64,000 bases of DNA from Eremophila alpestris peregrina. Lineage: Eukaryota > Chordata > Aves > Passeriformes > Alaudidae. A program made the position numbers and the translations under genes. Location: assembly GCA_009792885.1 (NCBI GenBank), contig WMCF01000081.1, positions 745,072 through 809,071 of the forward strand. The letters are read 5' to 3'. Positions 25,901 through 36,932 of the stretch are shown piece by piece (positions within the stretch are counted from its first letter, which is position 1; every line of letters begins with the position of its first letter). The notes beneath the pieces were generated by a model. It was given only the letters and a program-made list of their open reading frames with translations, ran no database searches and was not told the origin of the DNA.

Positions 25901-28900
25901 TTTAGACTTAATTTTTCACTACCTTTCCTTCTAATGGTTTTAGAAAAATCACAAAGGGATGCATCCAGTGTAAACTGAAAACCCTGTGGAATAATTCCAT
26001 ATGTGTATGGATGGTGAACATAAAGCTGCAAGGCCAAATTTTACCTCCATGGAACTGCATAGGACAAAAGGTGAGCTGAATTAAACCATTAGGAGGGGTG
26101 TTGAAGGGATGAATTTGAATGCAAAGACTGATTGTGTTTGGAGCTGTACTATAAAATTCCACCTTTCTTTGGTCTAATCACAGACAAAAGCTGAGCCCAT
26201 AATAATAAAATCAGATATTCCCAGTTTTAGATCTCTGTTTCACTCTAGCAGTTCTAAAAAGGCACCTCCAACCTGCTCCACATTCAATATACCTATCATG
26301 GTACCCTGGTTTTCAACCTCAGTCCCTGTACTGATTCTGAGATTTTTAAGTTGCACACTCTGTCATTTTGTTTTGTGGGTGACCTCCAACTCTGCAAAGG
26401 TTTTCAGGTGTGTTGTTATAAATTTAAGTCTGAAATGAGCTGACCTGCTTAATTTAGGATGCCCATAGAGTTTAATGGAACAATTTTAATGCTTCGGGTT
26501 TTTAGTGCCAAAGGATCCTGATTTCTCATAGCTATAACAGACACATCTAAACTCAAATTGTAATTTATAATGCTGTTTATAGCATTATAAACAAAGCATT
26601 TTATATATATATATATATAAAACAAAGCATTATATAGCAAAGCCTGTTTCCCACAGGTGTATCCATTTAGTGGAAACCTTGCTTTTTGTATTTGACTCAT
26701 ATCTGCCTGGAAAATCTTTAGTGCCTCTCCCCCTGCTTTGGAGGAAAAATATATTTGGCAACTTCAGGTCTTCCCAAAAAGGTGGACTTGGTTCTGCTGC
26801 AGAGCAACACCTGTGGTGGCCAAAACATCAGCTAGAGAAGGCACAATGTTCACCTGTGTCACGCAGGGCAGGAAAAAAAGACCACCTGGTAGGTGATCCA
26901 TGTTTCTGAACAATTAGTTCAATTCTTCCGTGCTGGCAGATGCAATCTTCTGTGGAGGACACCATCTTAGACAAAAGTTTGTTTTGTCAAAGTGCTAACT
27001 ACTTCTTCTACCTCTACCTTCTACTATTTTCCTGAGCCATTTTGATGCCATTTCTTCATGATTGCCTTCTCCCAAGCAAGGCAGCAGAAGCCAGGATGTT
27101 GTGGCTGAGATCCTGGCACCATGCAGGTTGTTCATTGCTGAGACCACCCCTGTTTGCATGATAAAACTTCTCCTTCCTGAAGGGGTTTCGTAAATCATCA
27201 CCCCAGCCTCTGTGCAATATTGTACCACAGAGTTTTATATTGTTGTATATGTTTGACCACACTCACAGTAAAAGAGGTTTTTCTGCCAATGAGAATGGCA
27301 CAATGACTAAACAGAGGTTATAAGCTTTTTTTTTAAATGGTGAAATACTACAAAATTCAATAAATTTATGTGGAATTCTTGAATGACCCTATAGGAATTC
27401 AGAGTTCTTTCTGCTGAGCTATAGAGATTTTTAAAGGAAATCTCATTTCTATAAAACCCACCAATTACACCCATCTAAAATTCTATAGGCCTATTCTCCT
27501 GTGGTTTGTTATACCAGAAATCCAGGTCAAGAGTGGTGTTCAGCTACCACTCACTCCAAAACTCAGACTAACAGGGGTTGGGACTGCACAGCACGTTCTG
27601 CAGTTGGGCAGATGCCTTGATCAGCATCAAGCAAGAGCTGCAGGTGATATCCACATTTTTCTTTCAATAATGAACCAAAATGATCTAATGTGAGCACAGC
27701 AAACTGCCACTGGAGAATTGTTCACTATGAGCTAGACATTGTCAAAATAGTCATAAAAGTAATTGCTACTTAACTCTGGCTGCATGTTGGTGGGCATTAA
27801 AAAAAAAAGCCTGATGCAAGCTTTTGATGCAACAGGAGGTGCAAAGGTGAGAGGCAGCCCAAATGATGCCAACTCCAGTCACTCATGCCACAAAACCACA
27901 GGAGGAGCACTTTTCAAGCAGGGAAGGAAAATGTCTCTGTTCCTCTGTTTATTGCACCAGTGGCTGAGTCATTACAGCCTCAAAAAACATTCCTTAATTA
28001 GACCTGCTCATTTTACCAATAGGAAGGAGCTCTGGAGAAATAGCTGTAAATATTTATTACGATTTCAAGACTCAAGTACTTTTGCCATGCTGCATCCTGC
28101 CAGATACCTGTCTTGGCAGCTCCTTTAGAAGGGAATGAGCATTTCCCTCTGAAACAAGAGCTAATGCTGTGACACCCTCTAAATAAAGCACCACAAATCA
28201 AAACCCATTGAAGACTTAAAAAGAAGGGAAGGCAAGAAACCCCCCAGTGCTGATGTACTGGACTGGCACATGTGAGTTCAGCTCCCAGATCTCATCTGCA
28301 GCTTTGATCGTGGCACTCTCGGCGTGACAGGGGCCGTGTCAGAGGCATCCCTGGTAGGGACTCCTGCAGCTCAGCCTGCTGAATTCTTTCCATAATGCCC
28401 TATTTTCACTTCTTTCTGTTTTCTAAACTGGAATATTCAAGAGGAGGTTTTATACAGAGATGATCCTTAAATCAGAACTGGAGATAAAGGGATGTGGGTT
28501 TTCAATAAAACAGATTACGGGGCTGGGAAGGGGGGGTGGTTTCTATAGAAAATTCAGGATGAAATTTGCTATTCTGTTCTCACAGAAATTCCTGCTGCTC
28601 TTTCTTTGAAAAATATAAGCATACAAATTCTTCTGAGCAGGAGTGTGAAATACAGAAATGTGTCATTTACTGTCTCTATGATTATCCCGCCAAATCTACT
28701 CATTATGAGCCTCTGAAAAAATGATAATTCACTCATTTTAAAGACCTGTTAGAATTTGGCAGCATTGTCAAAACTCCCTCTTCTCAACACATATTCTAAA
28801 TCAGGCCCTAGATTTCTCAAACTATACACTGAGAAAAAGGGTAAACTCAAATGTGATTTGAAACATTTTGCAATAGCATTGTGAAGAAACCTTCTTGTGC

Positions 28901-29569
28901 TCATTCTTTGCATTCAAAAGCACCAAGCCCATGGCAGCTGCCTTGTCCCAAGAGATATTTTCCTTTCTGCATTTGTTCTCCACAGCAAAAATCATCTTCC
29001 AAATCCTACAGCTGAGACAGTGCTCTTACTGATAACAGCCCTTGCTTCACAGCCCTGCTTCATTCCTAGTTTTTGATCCATTATTTACTGAAATAGATAA
29101 AAACTTTCAAGGGCTTAAAAAATAAGAAAAGAGACTATGAAATTAAAGACTATCCTGTAAGTATTCAAAAGCATAATTTTCCTGTTTCCAGACTTCTGCA
29201 CCCTCCTTGCAGCATCATTGCTGTGTCAGTACATTCACTCTGGTTATACACTAATAAAAACCTACAGCAACAACACCTTCCCCTCACCACCAAATGGTTC
29301 CCAGGTCTGAGCATTGTTCATTAAGGTAAGATTCTTTCCAAGTATGCGACCACAAAGGGGCAGGTCATTAAATTATTTTACTCCACAATCTGAAATGCTG
29401 TCTAGTAATACTGCTCAAGCAAGAAAAAAGATGATTTATCCAAGCAACAGTTTAAAACTCCTTACCTTGGCTATAACTAGTGAGGTTTATTGTGAGCTGT
29501 AAATTGTACTGGTTACACTTGCCACTTGAAATCCAGTCACGTCATGACTTAATTATCAATATCTATGGC
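16929..29569. other. Non-coding intronic stretch
   Basis: 12.6 kb without a recognisable gene or bounded mobile element. Contains an A16 tract at about 18899, a perfect hairpin at 26564-26591 followed by a (TA)n run at 26601-26619, and otherwise unremarkable AT-rich sequence. Open frames (longest 159 codons, 19830-20309 minus) show no domain I recognise. Conserved regulatory elements may exist but cannot be seen from one sequence. Confidence 0.6.
26564..26640. repeat. Perfect hairpin and TA microsatellite
   Basis: TTTATAATGCT (26564-26574) and AGCATTATAAA (26581-26591) are exact inverted complements around a 6-base loop. Immediately after, AAACAAAGCATT occurs on both sides of an (AT)n tract of about 19 bases. 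The combination suggests replication slippage at a secondary structure or the relic of a tiny inverted-repeat element. Confidence 0.8.
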
Positions 29570-31644
29570 TGTTATGGGTTAACACAGCTTGGTTTTACTT
29601 AAAGAAGAAACAGTTCTCTGTAGAGACCTGAGAATTGTTTCAGAAAAGACAGGACTTTTCAAGAACTAAGTTTAAATACTGACACATCATATAACAACTC
29701 AAAATCTAGATACAACTTCGGAGCACACACATATAAAGCTGGGGCTGTGTCCAAGCCAGGCCTTTTCCTTCTGGCTGGAGGAGCAGGTAACATCTGGCCC
29801 CTGCAGCTGCTCTCTGGAGCCGGCCAGGCCCCGCTGCTCCTCCCTGATGGGGGGAAGCCAGCCCGGTGGGGAAGGGGAAGCCACAGCTTTTAACATCCAG
29901 CTGATCCCCCAGGGCCCCTGGAGCAGCCCCAAGCCCAGGCTGAGCCACTCCGAGGGGGGGTGAGGGGTGAAGGTGGGGAGCCCCCCCCACCAGCTCAGCT
30001 ACTGAGANGGGGGGGACCATTCCTGGCTCCCCCCACCCCCCCCCCCCTTCCCCATGTTTCTTTGGGGGGGTTGAACTGCTGCTGTCTGGCCAAGATCACA
30101 TGACCATCTGTAAGCCTGGACTAAATTTAACCCTTTCTTTGACAAGGTGAAGCTTGCAGAACATTAATCCTTTCTGTGGCGAACCAGAGTATCTCTCTGG
30201 TTCTCCTGGATGGGCAGGAGCCTGGACAGGGGGGGTGATCCTCCTTGGCCTGTGCCTGAAACAGTGATGGTTTTTGGTCTCAGCCCATGGAAAAAGCACT
30301 GTCAGGGTTGTCTGAGGATTTGGAGGTCACAAGGGTTTGATTTGTGTGATTTTTGTTATGTTACTGGGTGTGTAGAAGTAGTTTTATATTTTATTACATA
30401 GACATGAATAGAGTTAATATGGTGGCAGATCAATGTGATAAAGTCACATTTTCCTGTCCTTCTCTTCCTCTTCCTCTTTCCAAAGGGTGTTGGGTTCTTA
30501 GGATTGGTAAAGGTAAAATTTCACTGCATGACATGGGTTTTAGTTATTGGTGTTTAGAGAAAAACAATGTTAACGTAGGTTTAGGGTATAAAAGTTCAGG
30601 TGCTGTCGTGGGCAGAAAAGAATCCATCTTTCCTGCTGCCTGTGAACTCCACGCTGGACAAGAAAGAACTTAGAGATAAGATTTGTAAAATAAACATCTG
30701 CAGTCCGCAACCCAGACGTTCTCCGATTCCTTCTTTCAAGCACGGGCCGGTGAGAAGAAAGATTTACACTGCTGGGGTTAATCTCAGAAGAGAGAACTCT
30801 GACTCTTTCTAGAGTGAAAAGAAAGTCAAAGTGGAGACATTTAAAGAGACTGTATGAAGATACCGAGATCAGCAAAAGAGAAGTTGTATCTTAAGAGATG
30901 TGGAGATGAGAAGATACTTAGCTGAAAGTCTTTTGTGAATTGTAGTGACAGACTATAATATGCTAGAATATATTTTTAAATCATGGAAAATATGAACTGG
31001 GGAAAATGATTATTCAGATTTGTGATTTTGAGCACAAGTATTTGTAATGGATTAAGTGAATATTGATGTAGAAGTACCCTGAGGTACTTGAACAGAGCAA
31101 AGAAGTGAGAGATGAGATGCAGAAGCCTCTGCACCAGTGAAGAAGTGAGAGACATCTCTGCCCCTGAATGGGATGAAGAACATCCTTTGCATCTGAACTG
31201 TTCATTTTAAAATGACACCCCAGCATGCATCGAGTCCATGGGCCTATGTGCAGCCATGGGAAGCTGCAGATATAAGAAGACCACAAAAGCAAGTTCCCAG
31301 GTAACAGTTTTTGTGAGAGCTGAGAGCCACAAGTAGACTGTTTCTTTCTTGTGGAAAGTTACCATAACCAGAAGAAAGTTTATCTCTCTAAAAAGACTGA
31401 TGAAAGATTATTTTATAAGTGGTACAAACTTTGAGTTCTGAGTTTTGTCTTTATACATTGTCTGTGAGAAAGAAAAGAAGCTAGCAGGAGAGGGGGAAGT
31501 GTTTTGAAAGTTTTGTTTTGATTCCTTTTTTTTTTTCTTTTTGTGTGTGTGAATAAAACTAAACCTTTTAAGTTAGAGCCTGTTTTGCTTTGTTTTCTCC
31601 TAATCCCATCTCACAGCAGAAAAAAACCCACTAGAACCATTACA
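29570..31644 (+). mobile_element. Solo LTR, copy 2 of the 1.1-1.45 kb family, interrupted
   Basis: It begins TGTTATGGGTTAAC and ends AACCATTACA. It is flanked by an exact 5-bp duplication ATGGC (29565-29569 and 31645-31649). It aligns in reverse with 15505-16928. Near its 3' end it has TATAAG (31271-31276), AATAAA (31552-31557) and 87 bp of U5, so it reads as a complete LTR on plus. A 5-bp target duplication fits ERVL or some ERV1 elements. The left part has G- and C-homopolymers and one ambiguous base (N at 30007), so local assembly quality is uncertain. A segment of about 630 bp at 30176-30804 is absent from copy 1. No retroviral coding sequence is present. Confidence 0.85.
30176..30804 (+). 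mobile_element. LTR-like segment nested in copy 2
   Basis: Alignment with copy 1 breaks at CTTTCT (30170-30175) and resumes at CTTTCT (30805-30810), a 6-bp direct repeat consistent with a target duplication. The extra 629 bp has its own TATAAAA (30587-30593) and AATAAA (30689-30694) about 100 bp apart, like a second LTR promoter and polyadenylation site. Its ends do not show clean TG...CA termini (it begins GTGGCGAACC and ends CTCTGACT). It could instead be part of the original LTR that copy 1 has lost. Boundaries are approximate. Confidence 0.5.
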
Positions 31645-34600
31645 ATGGCTCAATAATAGTTCACTTATTTAATTGCTATAATAGGGAATTCCACTAAATA
31701 TGTAAAGGTAAGAGTCAGTAAATTATGAGGCACCATTGGAGTGCTAGGACCAAACTGGAGAGCTGTCAACAGCAACTCAACAAAAACAGTCACATGGAGG
31801 CTTCTCCTACTCTGATCAGCAATATTCAGCTATTTTCAATAAATTAATATCAAATTATTTCTGCTTGCAATGCAGAAACTGCCCATAATGAACACACTTT
31901 AGCTGGAGAGAAGTTGCATGGAAGATGCTTTAGTTGCCTCACTCCACATCCTCCCTTCACTCACTGAGCCCCTTTAGAGGAGAAGTGAGCTAAGAGGTTC
32001 AAAGAAAAGAGTACAAAAACAGGTATCCTGTGTTACAACAAAAAATTATCAGGTGTGAATCAACACCAGAATTCCTGATGCAATAAACCATTAATAATAG
32101 GAACACTGCCAATGTACACTTTGAGGCATTAGTAAAATACTGCTCATAAATGACATTAATAACACAGTGAGTGCACTGCAGGTGAGGACAATCAACACTG
32201 CCGTGAAATCACTACGATCATTTAGAAATGAGCTCAATAAAAATGCAAAAAATTAGTGACTAGCCCTGCTCTATATATGATTTTCCATTTTGATATGAGT
32301 TTTTTACACTGCACTTTCAGTCCAAATATCTGCCATAGCAATTTGATATAATTGTTTTTCCTGTTAATTTCCTTTAATTACTTTCAGTGCTCTAAGTAGT
32401 AAAATGCTGACTCCATTTCACTGCTGACAGACTCTTCTCAGCGTACCTTGCCCATTGCCAAGATTTAAACTATGTTCATATAGTTTGAAAACCCTGCGAG
32501 CCCAAATCCAGCCGATTTGGGGATATTTCTTGAGAAGTAGCAGCCTGCCTAATGTCATGTTTTAAAATAACCATGTAGAATTCAATAGTTTCCCAAGAAT
32601 TAGAAATGGCAGCAAGGAAGGTAACAGAAGGTGTATGGAAGAGGTTTGATTGAAAAATATTAACTTGGCATAACAAGGCATTTTTGGAGAACCTCACTGT
32701 ACTCCCTCTCCTTTACATTTGCAAAATGATAATTGGAAAACAACGCTGAGCCTCTGAGTTTAGTACCCATTATCCCAATCATGCAATGCAATGTCAACAA
32801 GGTTTAATTTAAAAATGCCCCATGTAGCTCCCTGAAGTAAACTGGCTGTGCTTTCAGGTAGGAAAAGTGGAAGACTGGCATTTTCTCACTTGAAAATGCT
32901 TTCATCAGCAAAGAATGCATGTCTGGAGAAAGGGAGCAAAATTCAGATTTGTGGTGCCAGAAGATGTTCACATTTCATTCCTGAACACCTGATCCAGGAA
33001 CTGTGTTGTCTGTATGGGACAAAAAAAAAAACACAGAGTAATTTGGGAAGTTGAATGGAAGAGGAAAACTATTCCAGATAAGGCTCAAAGCAGCACAAAA
33101 GGCTTTGCCCATCAGCAGTGGGCTGAATAGGACACAGAAGCATTATGAGCTGCTGGGGAAAGGTGACCTTTGAGCCTGGTGTTTGTACATCAGTTAGTGA
33201 TAAGAAGCCCAGGTTTAGAAAGATATGTAGCAAAGAAATGCAAATAAAGGAAAAGAGCCAGTAATGAGTCTCTATTCACTACTTTGATCACTTTCATGAA
33301 CGGTAATTCATGATTGCAAAAAAGTTCTATTCATCTTTTTCAGGCCAAAATTTTTAATATGCTCCTTCCTCATGAAGCAAAGGCCAAGGATGGCAGTGAT
33401 GGAGACATGCAGAGAGCTGGGCAGGCAGGTCAAACACTAGTGTTCATCCATCTCCTGTAACAAATATGTCACTACTCCCGTGTCCCTGCCACATTAATTC
33501 CACTGCTGAGCACCAAGGAGAGCAGTGACAGGAGGCACAAGGAACCACCCTGAAAATGTGCACATCCCTTCTGTGGCCATGCACAGATCAAAGTACACAT
33601 GGCAGAGTGTGAGCAGCACCTTTGGTGTGAAATGCTGCAGCATCTGCACTGCAGCTGCTTATTCCATGAGCTGCTGCTCATTCCACTAGCTCTGGGTGTG
33701 TGTGTACAATGTGTGCTGCAGGGAGCAGAGGCTGGAAGGCTTTCTCAATTCTTCCCAGTTTTCATGACAATTTTGTGAAGGGCTCTCTGATGTGATTATT
33801 TCCAGCATTCTGCCCAGTTCTCACTGGGCAGTTGTGTGTGGAGGAGCTGAAGGGGAGTTTGCAAGGAAGACAAAGTCTGCAAAGGTAAAGAAGCAGTGTG
33901 AGGTTAAATATCCCAAAAACATGAAGAAATCCTGCAGACTGTTCAATTTATATCCCAGCTCGGTGTGTGGCAGAGGTGAAACCCTTGTGGCATCCCCTGG
34001 CTGAGCGAGGCAGGCAGCCTTGCTCCTCACTGCAGGGGAAGCAGGCATGCACCCACACACTGAGTGAGGAGGACACTGCTCTGCTGCAGAGCCCTCCCCA
34101 GCTACACCAACCTGTGTGAAGCAGTGTGGGTGGCTCTCGAGCCAAATGCAAATCAGGAGTGAATACAAATTGGAGGAAATAAATAGAGGGAGAGAGCTAG
34201 TTTCCATTTCTTTCATATATTCTGAAATTGCAGCAATTGTTAATTCATTAACATAAATCACAGAGCTGGGGACCCTAAATCAGATCAAATATTCATGAAA
34301 ACAGCAACTCTAAAGATACCACCTTGAGATAAACAGATGCTGGCCTTACAGCAACATGGGGAGGGAAAGTAGGAATTCAGAAAAGGACGCACATTTGCAC
34401 AGAAGGCATATATTCCCATACAAATACATTTACTTAATATTCAGTCTAGCACAGCTACCAAAATATTCCTTGCCATATGAAAGAGTATGAAACACATATG
34501 AACACATGTAGAGGGCAAAGATTCTTTCACCTTTAAAAGGGCCTCTTGAGAGCCATAAGTCAGAGTCAGAAGTAAGCAGCAGTCTTAGCTCACAGGCGGC

Positions 34601-36370
34601 ACTGGATAGCCCAAGCACCTTGCTTAACTACTGCAAAATAAACGCTGGTGTGTGCCAGCTATTTTTAATTCTTTAAGTATTAATAGCACGAAGGGCTGGT
34701 ACTTTATGTCTAACACTAAAGGCAAGTAAAGAGACTTTGAGCTGAGTGAAAGCTCCTCAAAGAATGACCTGCAATACGCAGCCTTGCAAAGAAACCAGAG
34801 CAGGCAGTGCCTGCACAGATGACAAAACAAACACGAAACTAACACAGAGCTTGGAACAATTCATCACAAGTGCCTCAGGGGCAGATTTACAAATGAGGCA
34901 TGTAAGTGCCTCGTAAGACTTGCAGGAGCTGCCAGTTAACACCTACTCACTTGAGAAGCCACCAGCCCCTTGAAGAGGCTGTGCAATTCCGGTGCCTAAA
35001 TTCCTCCAGTGATCTTGCAGGCTCCCATCTGCAATTGCAGGCGCTTAAATGCCTCTGGAACTCTCAGCAGCCAGCACTCTGGTACTACTGACTCACGGAA
35101 AATCACTGAGCCCTGCAGCCTCGACTAACTGTGGCACTTTAAATTTAGCCTTTAGAAACCCCTGCACACTTTTAATGTTGTTTGTTTCCTTTGACAAAAG
35201 GTGAATAACAAGAAATAGGATATTGTAAAACCTCAGCTTGTGGCTCACGAAAGCCTTGATGTAAATCTGAGTTGTAATATTACACTCACTAATGAGGTGT
35301 AGCACTCCAATAGCTAAAACAGCAAATATCAGGACACAGGGAGGGACCGTCCAGGTTGCTGCACTGGGTTGTCACATCCAGAGACTTACAGGCAGAGCTC
35401 AGCAAACTCAAAATAGGGATGACTTCCGACTGGGATCCTCCCTTTTCACTCCTGTAACCATGGGAGCACCTTCACAAGCCCTGAGCCAACTATCAAGGAG
35501 CAATGAGCAGGTTTTAGTTTCATTCCAGGAGGCAGCAACTGGGATGAGCAGGGAGAGAGAAGCTTCCAAGCCCAACTTGCTCTTTACTTCTAAGCATTTT
35601 CTGAAAGCTCCAACTGGAACATATTGCTATTTTTGCACCAAAGTTTATGTTATTTTCATCTTGTTTTACCATAAAATCTTAACTCACACTTTGTGATAAT
35701 GTAAATCACTGATCTGAAAACTCCCCACTGCAGCTTGCCCTCTTTTTTCTCTCTCTCCAAAGAAATGGCTGAGCACCAGTGATTTGCATCACCCCTCCAT
35801 GGGATTACCCAAAAACTTGATACCAGTTAGTTAACAATTTTTGAATAAACTCTCAGAGGAAAGAAAATTTTAAAAGCTTATTTTGAGAAGTTGTTGAGTA
35901 TTTGCCACTTGATGACTTAAATGCAAGATATCTTGGAAGACAAAATACAATTTTGTATCTTTGAGATGTGCACTGAGGGAGTTTGGGGTGGTTGTTTGGT
36001 TTTGGGGGGTTATTTGACAATTGCACTGTCGGAAAACTGTTGGAAAGTTTAAGTTACTGCCACAGTGATAAATACAGGATCCAGAGCTGCCAGGGAGTAC
36101 TCAGCAGGATAATGCTCATGGAATAAAAGAGGACTGTTGCATGTGTACACGTGTTTGTGTAAACAAGACCAAACGCTAACAGGAGTTTTGCTTCAAATGA
36201 GAAAAGCCTGGAGAAAAAGGTCAGACCTTTTAAGAGATAATTTATATTTCTTGGTAGTGTGTGTTGGAGGAATAAACAACAACTGTGCCAGTAATGTCTT
36301 CCCAGCTGCACTTACAGAGATGCTTGTCATCCCTCCCTGTCCCCACACCCAGAAGTGGCTCCTGCCTCCC
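31645..36370. other. Non-coding intronic stretch
   Basis: 4.7 kb between two LTR insertions. AT-rich with a GC-moderate patch at about 33.4-34.1 kb. No exon, RNA gene or bounded repeat recognised, and open frames are below 150 codons without recognisable domains. Confidence 0.6.
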
Positions 36371-36926
36371 TGTTGCAGCAGCCCTCTTGGAAGAGGGAAG
36401 AAATAAGCCAAGATACAGACTTCTTGTTTATCACAACATGGATAGGGTCCTGGTTTATTCCTCTTCACAGCTCAGCGATCCTGACTCCAGCCATTCACTG
36501 ACTCTGGCTGCAGCAGCTCCTACTGTAGGTTTCCCTTGCAGCCTCTGACTGCTGGTTATTTCCTGATAAACTCTGCAGGTATTGGTCTGCAGACTCTGAC
36601 TGCAGGGATTGGTTTGCAGCCTCTGACTGCAGGCTTTTACCCAGCCAGACTGTGACTGCAGGTTCCAACAACAGGCTCTGACTGCAGACCCAGACTGACC
36701 CCACAGAAGTGATTCTCTCTCTTCAGGATCATTCTTCTTCACAATCCTCTCATTCCCTCTTCCTCAAGGTTCTTCATCATCCTCTCCTCCCCAGCTAACC
36801 CACTCCCTTTTATCACACTTCTCTTTATTGGCTACAGCTGTGACTCATAAGGAGCAGCCTGTATTGGGTAATTAACACATGTGTTACTTATCAGGGACAA
36901 GGCCACCTGCATTCCCTTCCCCTACA
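36371..36926 (-). mobile_element. 556-bp ERVK-like solo LTR
   Basis: On plus it runs from TGTTGCAGCAGCCC to CCCTTCCCCTACA. It is flanked by an exact 6-bp duplication CCTCCC (36365-36370 and 36927-36932). Read on minus it starts TGTAGGGGAAGG, has a CCAAT box and a TATA-like GATAAAAG near 36810-36840, then an AATAAA (plus 36454-36459) followed by 83 bp to the CAACA end. TG...CA ends and a 6-bp duplication fit a class II (ERVK) element. A degenerate tandem repeat lies between the TATA box and the polyadenylation signal. No internal viral genes remain. Confidence 0.85.
36543..36690 (-). repeat. Degenerate ~26-bp tandem repeat inside the LTR
   Basis: The core CTCTGACTGC occurs at 36543, 36595, 36621 and 36676, with a variant TGTGACTGCAGG near 36651. 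Spacings are about 52, 26, 30 and 25 bases. A weaker related copy may lie near 36500. It sits in the transcribed R part of the LTR. Such arrays often vary in copy number between LTR copies of one family. Confidence 0.8.
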
Positions 36927-36932
36927 CCTCCC

